Positions 1 to 12,113 of a stretch of 64,000 bases of DNA are shown here, piece after piece. Under the pieces are notes generated by a model, which was not told the origin of the DNA, ran no database searches, and worked only from the letters and a program-made list of their open reading frames with translations. Each line of letters opens with the position of its first letter. Position 1 is the stretch's first letter. The DNA comes from Adineta ricciae (taxonomy: Eukaryota; Rotifera; Eurotatoria; Adinetida; Adinetidae): contig CAJNOJ010000067.1 of NCBI GenBank assembly GCA_905250025.1, positions 376,141 to 440,140 of the forward strand, written 5' to 3'. The position numbers and the translations under genes were made by a program.

Positions 1-1188
1 CAGCAGTTAAACCAAACATTCCGCGAGCGCGATTCAGCCAAATACGATACGGAGAAAGTTGAACGACAGCTCTCATCGATCGAAGGCGATATTATAATGT
101 TCAAGCGCCGTCTCGCTCATCAGGATAACGAGCAAAACCAATGGAAACAACTGACCGGTCATATTCAACGTCTTCTAGTACAAACTGGAAATGAAATTCA
201 TACTGAATCGTTGGGTAGAGCATCAGCCGAACAAAAAACGAAGCAATTACACGCGGAAATTGCTCGTTTACGTGAGCAGCAACAGCAGAAACTAAAAGAA
301 GTTAAACAATCAGCATTAATGGCCGGTTCGAACACGACAAACGATCGTGCACATGTGTTCAAATCGGAGTTGTCTAATGCAATCCGACGCGTTAGGCAAG
401 ATTTCGAAAGAGAAAACGATACACATCGAAATGAACTCTGCACCCAGTTTAGTCAATCATACGATAGTATTATACGACAATACCCGGACTTAGCATATTT
501 GTTCATGAACGAACGCGAACAGGAACGTATTAGATTAGAAGAAGATCGCGTACGTTTGGAGATACAACGTGTTCGAGCAGATATCAACGCATTAAAACAG
601 AAAACAGCAGAGTTGAAACTACACATCCGTGAAGTTCAAATTAAAGCCGAGTTAATGACCGACGAGAATCAACGTGTGGAGAAACTACAACAAAACCAAA
701 TCAATCAATTTAAGTCACAGCACGAAAAAACCGCTCAGGATTATGAAGATGTCATTTCCAAGCAAACATCATTAGAAAAAGAAATCGAAACATATCGAAA
801 TCTCTTGGAAGGTACAATGAAACCCGTTGTAGATAATATAACTGACGAGTATAATACAATGACTGCGAATAACGCCAAAGTCGAAGAACGCAAGGACCCG
901 ACTCCGCCCGAGCAAAAGTTTTACTCAACCACCAGTCGATTTTCATCGAGATTCCAGCATGAAAAACCGAGGGATAGTAATTTCTACAATACATCTCAGA
1001 GTCTCTATTCTCATATCAAACCAACAGAAACAATACTATCGAAACCTGTCGCTATTCCGGTCACGCGGATTTTAGAGGAAACAGAAATTGTGACGAATGT
1101 TGGAGATTACGGCGCGACATCGAATGACAATGAACAGCATATTGTGGAAATTGATGAAACAACCGGTGAATCGTCAACAGCTAATTAG
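1..1188 (+). CDS. Cytoplasmic intermediate filament protein, 5' partial
   Basis: The reading frame is open from base 1, so the start lies outside the window. About 280 residues are a continuous heptad-rich coiled coil (the central rod). It ends near base 820 in a segment reading EKEIETYRNLLEGT, which matches the helix-termination motif of intermediate filaments (usual form IATYRKLLEGE). After it comes a roughly 110-residue tail rich in Ser, Thr and Glu. I see no Ig-like lamin tail fold and no C-terminal CaaX box (it ends SSTAN), so a cytoplasmic filament protein is more likely than a nuclear lamin. Such proteins assemble into 10-nm filaments. No intron is visible in this part, unlike most neighbours. 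Family call firm; subtype inferred. Confidence 0.88.
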   Translation, partial: QQLNQTFRERDSAKYDTEKVERQLSSIEGDIIMFKRRLAHQDNEQNQWKQLTGHIQRLLVQTGNEIHTESLGRASAEQKTKQLHAEIARLREQQQQKLKEVKQSALMAGSNTTNDRAHVFKSELSNAIRRVRQDFERENDTHRNELCTQFSQSYDSIIRQYPDLAYLFMNEREQERIRLEEDRVRLEIQRVRADINALKQKTAELKLHIREVQIKAELMTDENQRVEKLQQNQINQFKSQHEKTAQDYEDVISKQTSLEKEIETYRNLLEGTMKPVVDNITDEYNTMTANNAKVEERKDPTPPEQKFYSTTSRFSSRFQHEKPRDSNFYNTSQSLYSHIKPTETILSKPVAIPVTRILEETEIVTNVGDYGATSNDNEQHIVEIDETTGESSTAN

Positions 1189-2316
1189 TTACAGTGATCA
1201 TATTCTTCATTTTTCGTTCAGGTTTTTCAAGTGTGGCTATTTCTTTTATGATTGTTTTTATTTTTTTTAGACCATAAACTATATACACGAACAAAGAAAA
1301 CAGTATGATCATCACTGATGATTGGTTATTCGGTTTCTTTGTATTTTCACGAGATTCGATCAATTTTCCATAGTTGTTTTCTATCAGTACGAAAAAATTG
1401 ACGCACAGACCCATCTCACCTTCCACGTTAACAAGCAGTGTTAGTCTGTATCTTGGTTAAATAAGGTCTATCTACCCTTTTACGGTGAATAAGAATTGAT
1501 TAAGATCTTTACAATAGTGTTGTCAAAAGCGCATGAAGGCAGTTCGAACAATCATGAACGAGACTCGCCATTTCTGTTCTAATTAGCAATACACATTATG
1601 ATTTATTCAAACTAATAGATAAGTGATAACTTCTGATCTTTACACAAGAGTGTTCATGTGTTTAACTTTGTGTTAATTGTTTCTTTTGTCAAACAACGAC
1701 GAACAGGTGTATTTATGTATGTCAATCGTGCATGTTCGAGTTATTCGATATTTGTTCATGTCCTGTCAGACAGACAAAAGATCGCGTCGTTAAAAAGTGT
1801 TATCGAACGAACTTTGCGTAATGAGTATTATGTTCAAATCGAATTTAGATAAAGATATCGCTTGAGTAGATGTGTACACAGTTCATGTCTGAAGCAGGTG
1901 TTGTATAGGAAGAAAAATCTTTCTCATTCTTTGTCGAAATTTGCTGCTTCTGACTCGGTCATCTTCGTTCTCCTATTCTTTCCTTCCTTCCTTCCTTCTA
2001 ACACAAAAAAGGGAACATAAGAATAGGTGTTTTTCTTCGTTCGGTCACTCTCAATCAAAGGTGCTATTGTGTTGACCGTAGTGTGTGCGCGCATGCTTTC
2101 ACTTTTTCTTCTTTCCATACGACATAAGTGACCTTGACAAACGACAAGATACATCGGTCACATGTTTTCTTATTAAAACCCTAATCGCTCGTGATAATGA
2201 TTGATAATCAACAACAGTACGTACGCCTCTGTTATCACTCCGATTTTCTTAAGTTTCTCATCTGTTGTCTTTAGTTCTGTCTGAGCAGTTAGAAAAAACA
2301 AAGAGAAAAACAACAT
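1189..2316. other. Intergenic, no gene recognised
   Basis: AT-rich spacer. It holds a short TTCC repeat near 1980-1998 and a 64-codon open frame at 1658 that has no recognisable similarity. It probably contains the 3' end of the filament gene and the promoter of the small gene that starts at 2317. Confidence 0.6.
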
Positions 2317-2592
2317 ATGGGTACATGTTATAGCAAACGATCTGCCTGTTATGATTTAACACGAATCCATCACACGGCCACACCAATCATATGTGAATTG
2401 AAACCACCCGAAACGCCACCGGCCACACTGCGTCGTTTTAGTAGTTTACGACATAGTGTGAAAAGCTTTTCCGCAGCAGCTTATCAACGACGAAGCCTCC
2501 GAACGAAACCACTGGAAATTATCAAACAAAGTCCAAAGAATAGACAGTGGTGTATTATTAAATACAACGAAACAAAGGAGGCTCTTGTTTGA
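2317..2592 (+). CDS. Small basic protein with acylation-type N terminus
   Basis: This 91-residue frame starts MGTCYSKRS. Gly2, with Ser at position 6, fits the N-myristoylation consensus, and Cys4 is placed for palmitoylation, so the product may sit on the inner face of a membrane. The body is basic, with many Arg, Ser and Pro residues, and is probably disordered. I see no known domain. The stop is followed by AT-rich sequence. The isolated ATG and the acylation pattern argue for a real gene, but a short open frame could also arise by chance. Function unknown. Confidence 0.5.
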   Translation: MGTCYSKRSACYDLTRIHHTATPIICELKPPETPPATLRRFSSLRHSVKSFSAAAYQRRSLRTKPLEIIKQSPKNRQWCIIKYNETKEALV

Positions 2593-3014
2593 AAGTTTTA
2601 GTTCACCAGTATGTTGTGTCTGCCTCTTCCGCACGTGTGTGTGTATGATTTCAGCGAATATTCTTCAAAGTATTATTTGTTTTGTGTATGTGAATAGTTT
2701 TTCATTGTTCTTTTCCTTTTTGTATACTGACATTCAAAATCGTTTATGAGAGAAAAATAAGAACAACAAAAAAAAAAGATAAATGCGTATAAAATGAACG
2801 ATAGTTATTATTGTTGTTAATGGTTTTTTCTTGTCATGATAAAGATCATGATAAAGGACGGTATCCTGAGTCAAGTAGAGAGATTATATGGTTGTCAGGA
2901 GTTCAGTCATATACAATGATAATCCTTTGTTAATAAAAAAAAAAGAAGAAAGAGATACTTTCTTCTTTTGTCTTTCGAGAAGAAAAAAAAACAAGGAATG
3001 ATAATGAAGAGATT
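2593..3014. other. Short intergenic spacer with poly-A tracts
   Basis: Spacer between the small plus-strand gene and the end of the minus-strand RhoGAP-START gene. It contains several A-rich runs and AATAA-type motifs suitable for polyadenylation on either strand. Nothing else seen. Confidence 0.55.
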
Positions 3015-5103
3015 TCAAATTTGAACAGTATTTGTATTCAAAAACGAATTCCGTAATGATAAAAGATTGTGTGCTAATAAAAATCCATAGACATTCTCAT
3101 ACCATTGTGTGGATCGGCCACTGAAACAGAAAGCGGTGCAAACATCTTTTCAATTTGGTCTTTTTATCCAAACCTGAAATCGACACAAGCGATTTGTGTC
3201 ACTGTTGTATGGCCGGGTTGTGTAAGTGACGGTGTTATATAATAGTGCATATTATAAGTCACACCCATACTACCAGGTAGAAAGTGATTTTGGAGATGAT
3301 CAATAGATACAGCACTTATGAGCATAGCATTGGCATTAGATGCTGATCGCGATGTGATTTTTTTTGAAAAACTAGATGAAAAATCGAAATATGGATGTAG
3401 TTTTCAGAGAGAAAAAGAAAGCAATTACCGAAATTCACAAAACGATCGAACAGGAACGAGATCGAGATAATTAAGTACATATTGCACTATTTCCTTATCT
3501 TCATCGATTTTCTCTACTGTTCGACTCTCTGCCACATGTTTATCCCATAGATATCGATCGTGTTCGATTCTCTCATAGACTTGTTTAACATTTGTATCTG
3601 GTATATCTATTGAACATTTCCATATCGGTAAATTATTCTCATCTGCATTGGATAATGTTGCCGACGGTTTATGTACGGCTACACTGACACCATCGACGTG
3701 GGTTGGAATAGCTTTGAATTTTGTTGTCGATATACGCTAAAGAACGAAATGTTATTTTTCAATTTCGACATGTGTTTGTTTACTTGAAGAAATTGTTCAC
3801 TAGATTTCGATACGAATTTCTTTATGTGGAATTCGCCATTACATGTATGACGAACAAGTTCATCAAGCCGTTTTGTTTTTCTTGCTGACGGCAAGTTAAG
3901 TTCATCATTAAGTGCACTTGGAACCTATATGTACACATGCAAAACAGTGTCGATGGAAAAAAGAACGCATAAACTGATTGTTTATCTTACCCGACATAGA
4001 ATATCGACATTGAGAATCATTGTCATTAGGCAGTTTTCTAAGATCAAACGATCATTTTCTTGAGAGATTCCATCCGTTTTTTCCTTTTTCCACTTCCACC
4101 AAAGAAGCTTCGATGATGTATGATGCATGTCATAAAACGATTGAAAGACAGATGGAAGAAAAATACGTGCTAAACTGCGACAATTGATCTACATAACACA
4201 CGTGATCATGAAATCCGAACTCATGCGATTCTGGTCTTACTTGGTTGTTTCCTAATCGTACGGATATATCTAATAGAAATCGAAGAATTGTTTCCAATAT
4301 TTCACGAGTTTCATCTGGTAATACTAAGAATGTGTAACGTATTGCTAATAATTGTTCTTCTTGTGAGAGATCTAAAGCAGAAAAGGCATTCCTTTCATCT
4401 TATCGAACGATAACAATTGACATTCTTTACGTTTGAGTAAATCACATAACAATCGTGTTAGCACTGGTGGCATGAGACATTCGGGTAATTCTCGAAAATA
4501 CTGTCGAATCGTATCTGCAACAACATACGGTTGATATTCATCAAATTTAATTGAATCGAATGCATATTCGTTGTTTGATTCATTCAATGATTCAATTTGA
4601 GACCGTAAACGTTCGATTTTCGACTTGACACCTGGTTTACGAAATAGTCCGTCACATTTGCCAGCATGAACACGTATATACTGCAAGGCGTTCGCTATCG
4701 CCATGGGTAGGATACGACCTGTCGTTTGTTGATATACACGTAATGGGACACCGAAGACACGTTTTCCTTTCCATGTTGTTGACTTCGGCAGTTTATTCAA
4801 TTTCGCTAATGTTCTACATCGAATGTTCGCAATTAGATGCACCATCAAGTCATAGTCACTTACATCGTTTCGTAATTATGTACAATGTCCGATGTACAGC
4901 TTTGCGCGGTCATCTTCAACAAGTTTGTTAGTGCTGAAAAAGCGAAGAATAGCTGAGATAGAGAATTATTTTGGTATTTACCTAGTTCGCGTAGCTGGTC
5001 GATATCATTCGAAAGAAGTAAATGAATGTTCAATTCGTTCGTGTTCGTCCGCATTGTCAGAATATCGTTTGAAGTCGTCTGATCAAGTTCGTCTTCTTCC
5101 TCT
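3015..5103 (-). CDS. DLC1-like: DLC1/STARD8/STARD13-like RhoGAP-START protein, multi-exon, 5' end unresolved
   Basis: Exons read on the minus strand give a RhoGAP domain followed by a START lipid-binding domain, the order found in the DLC1 family. The RhoGAP part (about 4800 to 3990) begins VFGVPLRVYQQTTGRILP and includes the arginine-finger segment GLFRKPGVKSK. The START part (about 3735 to 3015) includes IWKCSIDIPDTNVKQ, YLWDKHVAESRTVEKID and a last exon ending NSFLNTNTVQI before TGA. Introns are about 45-60 nt with GT/AG ends; an upstream exon with NELNIHLLLSNDIDQLREL joins to ALTNLLKMTA. The N-terminal SAM domain of the vertebrate proteins was not found; the first exon may lie further upstream or be absent. 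Family role: switching off RhoA/Cdc42 at adhesions. Start not determined. Confidence 0.85.
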
Positions 5104-6332
5104 CTGAAATCAATCGAAGATCGATATTGAATGTCAACTATAAACACGACTGAAAAATTAATTCGAAGAAGAAGAAGAAGAAGAAAAAAGAAAGAAAACC
5201 GTTGATTGCATCGAACAATTGACCTTGTTTGTTCAGACAGAAAGAGGCCTCTGGATTCATATCTTTCGAAGGTTATCTCGTGAAAAGAGCGCGGAGCAGA
5301 CACGAAGGACAGGAATTCACATTTCAAGAAAAAAATTCCACTCTTGATCAATGAAAGCAACTCTTCGAAATGGAACAGTTCTACTGCGACTGCATAGAGA
5401 AGCATCTTGATGATCGAGAATATTAGTCCGAGAGGAGAAGGAAAAAAAAGAAAATTTGTTCCATCATTCTTTATCGACTGACGACAGATCTCGATGATGC
5501 AACAATTGCGCACGCATACCCGATCAACTGAAAGACGTCATCAGCACCATGGAGCGAGCGAGAAAGAGAGAAACCTAAATTGTTATGTACATGTGTGCGT
5601 ACGTGTCTAACTGAGGTCGTTGTCTATGGCATATATTACCTTCAAATTCGCCGTTGTCGACTCGCACAACAGTAATAACATAAAAAAAATTACCATAACT
5701 GAGAATGTAGGCTTTATGATAATATAATTTTCTAAGTCAAAATTTGGCTCAGCAACGACTGTTTATATCATATCTCTCTCTCTCTCTGTCTTTCTCATCG
5801 TTGTGTTCCATTGAATTAATTGGAAAATAACACGTATAGAAAACGAATTATTTTTCTCCTTTTAGAATGAGTTTCTCATTGATTCATGACAAAAGAAAAG
5901 ATAGTCATGATAAAAATTTAGCGAGAAGACCAACCTTGGATAGCATGTTTGATTATCGACCTAGAAAATCTTTACACTTATTCAGAGATGTCCAATAGAA
6001 AGGCTGTCGAAGTCTACTGGAGAGAAAACTAATGTGACTAAAGATCACGTCAGTGGTACAAGTAAATGAGCGAAACGGAGAGAATGAGGCAGTTATTGAA
6101 TAACACAGTTCATTTTTCTCGCTGAAGTATTTCTTTTCTACATCGCTGCAGGTGATTCATATTTATATTTACTCATTTCTGTTAAAACACTCGTCAATAA
6201 TGTTGTTGATGACAACTGATACTCAAGATAGATGATTTTTCGAATGAATTCTCTCTTTCTCTTGATTGCTTGTCAATGAGAAACAAATATTGATTTAACA
6301 GTTTTGACATGTTTTTCTTCTCTCAGATAACT
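5104..6332. other. Spacer; may hold an unidentified first exon of the RhoGAP-START gene
   Basis: A long minus-strand frame (5513 to 5104) continues from the first clear RhoGAP-START exon, but it is rich in Phe and runs through a probable intron, so I do not call it coding. A short CT microsatellite lies near 5775. No other gene seen. Confidence 0.5.
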
Positions 6333-7409
6333 TTACCGATTTATCATCACGACTATTCGCTCTGCGAAGAGATAAGATACAAAAACGTACGGATTAGTGT
6401 TGTTCGGAAGATCGAAATTTGAATGCGAATCCTCGCTTGGGTTGACATTCAACTGTTGAATTTGATCATCGTTATCCGATAAAATCAAATCCGGGGTTTG
6501 TAATTGGGGTAGATTTTCACCTTCCATTTCCAAACGCGATAGAATCAGATCGATATCATTGTTAAAACGTATTAATTCTCGTAAAATATTATCTTCATCG
6601 TTATATAAGTCAAATCTTGAGCTGTTGGACGACACGGTACTATATAATTGTCGATAGTTTCTTCGTGTTGATTTTTTCATACTATCATTCGAACGATTAT
6701 GGTGAAGAAATAAGCGTGGCGTTGCGCCAGATGGTTCGCGAAGTGATGACGATGACGACGAAAGTGACGTTACAGGGCGTTGAGACATTTTGGTTGATAC
6801 ATCCTGATAGTATTCATCGAGAATATGAGCTTTGTCACGCAACTTTCGAAGCAGTGTTTGACTTGAATATACTGACAGATTCGTTGCTATAGAAGAGCGT
6901 TTATGTGATGGAATACTTTTGGGTGTAGTACTTAACGCTCGATGATACTTATCACCATTAATGGATGAGCCAATTTCAATATCCGCAAATGAATAGGAAT
7001 CAAAACTCGGTTGACCAGTTTGAATCGGCTCAATTTCCACATTCTTCTCTTTGGTGATTTTTTCGATTTCAGTAGCAAGTTGATGGTTGGAAACTGGTGT
7101 TCCGATCTGTTGTTTACGAACTGAACTTTGCCGCTTTTGTGCTAAAGTGAAAAACAAATAGATAGTCGAAATGTATTCATCCGTGATTAGCAAACCTTTG
7201 AAAATTTGAATGCGCTTGAAGAATCCATTTTGTAGACTGTTCCTTTTCGGTTTATCTTCAATTTTTACTACTTGTCGTGTTCGATGGCAACCGCAACATG
7301 AAAATAACAACGAATTTCTTCGATAATACTGATCTTCAATTAGCACCGATGACAACGACGACGATGATGACGATCGAATCGAGTCTTTTTCGTTTGTATA
7401 CAATGCCAT
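6333..7409 (-). CDS. Disordered Ser-rich protein of unknown function
   Basis: A 358-residue frame begins MALYTNEKDSIR, contains a Cys cluster (FSCCGCHR) near residue 40 and is otherwise rich in Ser, Asn and Asp. I recognise no domain. Bases 7142-7195 look like a 54-nt intron that keeps the frame open (GTTTGC donor, CTTTAG acceptor); it would remove a hydrophobic insert unlike the rest of the protein, leaving about 340 residues. A short acidic region near the C terminus (LILSDNDDQIQQLN) could be a binding motif. The cysteine cluster could be palmitoylated. Its length and consistent composition support coding; function unknown. Confidence 0.6.
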   Translation of the reverse strand: MALYTNEKDSIRSSSSSSLSSVLIEDQYYRRNSLLFSCCGCHRTRQVVKIEDKPKRNSLQNGFFKRIQIFKGLLITDEYISTIYLFFTLAQKRQSSVRKQQIGTPVSNHQLATEIEKITKEKNVEIEPIQTGQPSFDSYSFADIEIGSSINGDKYHRALSTTPKSIPSHKRSSIATNLSVYSSQTLLRKLRDKAHILDEYYQDVSTKMSQRPVTSLSSSSSSLREPSGATPRLFLHHNRSNDSMKKSTRRNYRQLYSTVSSNSSRFDLYNDEDNILRELIRFNNDIDLILSRLEMEGENLPQLQTPDLILSDNDDQIQQLNVNPSEDSHSNFDLPNNTNPYVFVSYLFAERIVVMINR

Positions 7410-9926
7410 TGTAAAATGAAACCAAGTTTACGCATACAGATCAGTTATGCAAACTAATGTTCGATCACATTGTCGAGCATAAGGATCTGCAAAATAAAGC
7501 GATGAAAAAAAAAGGCCTCCGAAAGAGAGCGAAAGAGAAAAAAAGCATTATCAACAGTTTAATGACATACAATTCATTGATCTGTTAACATATATGCATA
7601 CATAAAACGCAATTTAGAAAGAAAACGATAACAAAGAAAATAATAATGTCATGTAATTTTTCCGTTGTCGACCGATCAGTATGTTGCTCTTTGTAGTTTG
7701 AATGTTTAGTATATAAAAAGAAAATCCGAGAGAAGAGTGGAAGAAAAAAAGAAAGCGGAAGAGTCTTACTCTTTGTATTAAAGAAAAACGTACTGATTAG
7801 AATAGATCCGTTGTGTCACTACATAGGCCTACGGTTAATTTAACAGAAGAACGACAGTTCATCTTCTTTACTTTTACTTCATGCTCAAATGAGCTCAGTA
7901 CTTGAATTAATCAATGGCATACCGTTCTTCTTTTCTTTTCTTCTCATGTCTCCTCGAACGAATAAGACGTTGATAAACAGTATAAGAAGAAAAAAAAGTT
8001 CTCGATTTTTAATTATCAGCTAGTCAAAGAAAATGGAAAAATCTATCATTTGAATGCAAACGAAAAAGAAACCGACAAGGCTTCATTGCCGGTGTGAGAC
8101 ATAAACACAATTCGTACTTCTCGCTCTCGTTTTCTTCATTACACATGTGTCATGTTTATACTTATCCTTATCGAACAAGAACTAATACAATCATATTTAT
8201 GTATGTTTGTCGTTTGTATCGAGTAACAAGAGTCATCGTCATTGCTCTCAGTCGATATATGTCTCTTATTACTATGCCTATCAGTACATATGTGTTTATA
8301 CGTCTACGTCTGTACGAATACATAAATTCGAACAATAGAAACGTGAAAATGTCACAATTATAATGTAAACTTGCGATTCCTTCCACTTTGCTTTCTGTTT
8401 CTTGCAAGTTAATTACATGTGAAAAGTCGTCTTATATAAGTGTATTGGAGTTGTAATACTTCTCCTGAGATTAGGGGGGTCCATCGAATACAGTTACTTA
8501 AAGAGAAAGAAGATACCACAGGGCAATTCTCAGCATGCTTGTAATTGAATCACTTAGACTTTCGATAAAATTATTACTCGTTAATCTCACTTATGTGTCT
8601 GTCCGATAATCATAATTCGGTATTAAAAATAAACAAAGTTGTCAATAGTATTGGATAAATGTTTCTTATCACACCGTAATACGATCATTTATATACACAC
8701 ATATATATCAAGAATAAATATAAACGCGCCTGTCCTTCTTCAGCATACCTATTATATAATCAGCGATATATCTACTCATCATCGAATATGAGAATCAAAC
8801 AGAGAGGAAGAGAAAACGAAGTTCTTTCAAGCTTGTACTTATTCGGCAGACTTTTGTTGTTATATGCTAATAATCATGTTCGTGCATAATCCATTGAAGT
8901 AATACAAGTGTGTTGAGTAAATATACATATACAATGTTTCTTACTCTTAATATGGATTAGTACTCTACCCGTATGGAAAGCTTTACTAGTATTTTTTTTA
9001 AAAGGGAAGAAAGAAGACGATTAAACTGACTTTTCCTCCATTATCTTGCTCTCCTCATTCTATGTCACCAGCGAAGCGGAAATGAGAGTGAGAAACATTT
9101 CTAGGGCCATTCTTTTTCACTTACCCACGATAGAAATAATTTAGTCATTTTCTTGTCATGAATGTCTATTATGTCGAAGAATTTAGAACTTTTCTTTTTT
9201 CGAGATAATGAAAAAAGATATATTTATATAAGTTAATATTTATTCTTTGAAAAGAAACGACGATACGATAATGAAATAATGAAATTTGCCTCGTTCTTCA
9301 TTCCTGAACAAACGTACGGAATATTGATCGATGATTACTAATGTCGGCAATACACCAAATGACATGCGTATAAAGACGATTGATCATATACAAAAGCATA
9401 AAAAAAGCAGTTCGATAGAAGAAATTATCGTCGTATATACATGTCTTTCCATACTTTTTCTATCATCGGAAATGACACGGCTACTTTTTTTTTTTTCTTC
9501 TCCACAAAACAGAAACTAATGGAATGATCTGTTTTTCCTCTCCCTGTTATTACCTCTCTCGTAAACTGTGTTGCCCATTCACGCGTTTAACATATGCGAA
9601 TGAACTTATATAATAAGCCGGAAGGTGTGTTCATCAAATTGTAATTATGCGAAACGATCTGGTCGAATAAATTTCAAATATTTTTTATCATTAGATCGAT
9701 TGCTACTGACAATAGTCTTCTTTGTCAAGTGTTCATTGTCCACTTGACACATATTATGAACAATAGAAGAGAACAGTTTTGTTATATGCGTATAGTTTGT
9801 TTTTCCGGATTCTTTTTATTTTTTTATTCTTTGTTGACACAATAACAAAACCAAAACAAAATGAATCGATTTGTTGTTATTGCTAAATTTTGTTGGCTGA
9901 TCGAATATTGAATCATCTCGAAGATT
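7410..9926. other. Long AT-rich intergenic region
   Basis: About 2.5 kb without a gene I can support. Open frames at 8094 (+) and 8168 (-) overlap on opposite strands and look like chance. The 5' untranslated region and promoter of the minus-strand gene ending at 7409 probably lie at the left end. No tRNA or transposon ends recognised. Confidence 0.55.
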
Positions 9927-10477
9927 TTAGAAGAAAAATCCGAGAACTTTACCACCAGTATGTTTTCGTCGAGCTTCTTCATGATCTAATATACCATGTG
10001 ATGTTGTTAGAACGACGTATCTAGAAGATTTGAAGTCAACGATGAAATTACATTCGAATGAAAGTCCTTACCCAAATTGACGTGATGGTAAAAGATTCTT
10101 TGTCCATGTTTCGATATCACGAATTGGACAATCAAAACGAGGACTGATGACACCGCACTGGAACGGAAAGAAATTAACGATCGTATTGAATCTCGAATAG
10201 TCAGTCATACCTTGTTTAATCGACCGTTTAAGTTAACAACTATTTTACCACTTCGGTGATCGTCGACTATTTCAAATTCGCCAATATAACCTATAACAAG
10301 CAAGCAAAAGTCAACCGCATCGATGCATTCGTCGTAGTTTTTACCATGTTTCATCATGACAGTGAGGAATTTGACAATGACTTTTGAACATGGTCGAATG
10401 ATAACTTGGCGCTTATGACGTTTTTCAGCGTTGTTTATTGATTTGAGTGCGTCTGCGAGAACGTTCATGTGAACCAT
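9927..10477 (-). CDS. RPS15A: 40S ribosomal protein S15a (uS8)
   Basis: The protein starts [20 protein letters not shown] and continues [23 protein letters not shown], then [20 protein letters not shown], and ends [11 protein letters not shown] before TAA. This follows animal RPS15A almost residue for residue over about 130 residues. The protein binds 18S rRNA in the small subunit body. Three exons are evident. The intron at 10291-10344 is exactly 54 nt and contains no in-frame stop, so an ORF caller reads through it and inserts 18 false residues between MMKHG and YIGEF. The next intron follows NGRLNK. Start chosen because it matches the family N terminus. Confidence 0.97.
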
Positions 10478-10637
10478 GATGAATAGATTATCTGTGTATG
10501 TATGTTAAATACACGTAGATCTGAAAACAAAACATGTATCAACAGAAGTATTCGAGAACGAGAGAGAAAAACGACACGTTAGGTTTAGATTTTCTTGCTA
10601 GTGTTAAGCGAAAAAGAGCAAAACAGAAAAGAATCCA

Positions 10638-12113
10638 TTATCCATTCGACACCGCTTGTTGGTTTTTGCGGATATATTGACGGAAGGTTTCGCTGAGTAA
10701 ATCAGGTATCCGCGCCTCATCATCAATAAATGCCTGAAAAACGGACAAAATAAGCAATTTGCAATGAATTAAATCGTAAAATTCATACTTCAATCAGTCG
10801 ATGAGGATTCGTATCGTGAAATTCATATGTTCCAACTTTAGAATCCGGATGAATGATTGCATAGAGTTGAAGTAATGAAACGGCATCATTGATTCTAAAT
10901 AGATTTAGCGTTTACAGGAAACAATCGTCTCCATTCAAAGTGTGACATAGTCTGATGATAAATTCCTCTCAAAAAAATTTATTAAAAATTTCTGCATTAG
11001 AAGCATTCGTCTACCACATCTGAGATTATGGATATACTTCTGATTCCAGAGCATAACTTACAGATTCCTGCTTAGCATGTCGCTCATAAGTCGATCGACT
11101 TTTTTAAACCATACATAGTAGAATGCCATCGGACCGAAATGTCGTGTTGATCGAAGTACATCATAAGAATTCGTTTTATCAATATGTTCAAATGTTCTAT
11201 GGGTGACCTAAATAACTTGTCATAAGACATTCGTCAACCGAATCGAGCAACGACTTACACGTATGTATTCTGACTCGTCCGGTTCGAATTGAATGCAGGC
11301 GCGATCGAGTATGAGTTGATAATCACGTCGTTCTAAAATTTTCTGCAGAGAAACATTTCGTGAGATGTCGAGATCATGTTTAGATTAGTTATTTTACTTC
11401 TAATTGTTCTTCTTCGAACATCTTTGGCATAACCAACTCTCTTCCTGAAATGGGAAAGTAAATCTGTCTCATTCGTCGCTTTTCATCTAATGTCGCTGTT
11501 CGTAACGTTCCATCAACATCACGTGCAACAATCAAACGATCCTAAATACCGCCAAAATCAATGTTTTATTTCTTCTCCTGATGGACAAAACAACGTACTC
11601 GTATTGGTACGCCAAGTGAGATGTCAATAAATAGATGTTTACTCGTCGAAAATCCACCTAGCATTTCATCTTTCTCCAGAATTTCCACATTCTCTTTAGC
11701 TTCAGTCAAAATCGGTGGCATCTGAAGTTTTGCTCGGCCTCGTTCAACCGTTTTCTCTTTTTCCTAGAGCAGAAGCCCATTTGAATTGAAAGATAACATA
11801 TTTGACTTATACATACGTACTTCTTTGAGTTGCTTATCAGTTAAATACTTATAAACGATTCGATCGAGGTTTTTATTCGTTCGTGTACGAAATATTCGCG
11901 ATAAATCAAAACCTGTAATGTTTGTTAACAAATCCTGAACATCTTTTCGAATAAACACGGCACCCGGATCGACCTCAGATTTACCTAAACAACACTTTGG
12001 AGTCAATTACAACATTCTTAGAATCACAACATACTTTTACTAGTACTACTGTATTGAATTCGATTGAGTAAACATCGCACACATGTGCTCGGACGGATCA
12101 CTGAGCGAAACAT
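10638..12113 (-). CDS. MRPS22: Mitochondrial ribosomal protein S22
   Basis: Exons on the minus strand give a start MFRSVIRPSTCVRCLLNRIQ, a basic leader fit for mitochondrial import. Then come VFIRKDVQDLLTNITGFDLSRIF, AKLQMPPILTEAK, LFIDISLGVPIRDRLIVARD, GTLRTATLDEKRRMRQIYFP, CIQFEPDESEYIRVTHRTFE and SYDVLRSTRHFGPMAFYYV. These blocks occur in the same order in animal MRPS22, a metazoan-specific small-subunit component of the mitoribosome. At least six short introns interrupt it; the first follows the leader (QYSST). The last exon ends QAVSNG before TAA. It lies 160 bp upstream of RPS15A on the same strand. Exact inner exon joins are approximate. Confidence 0.9.
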
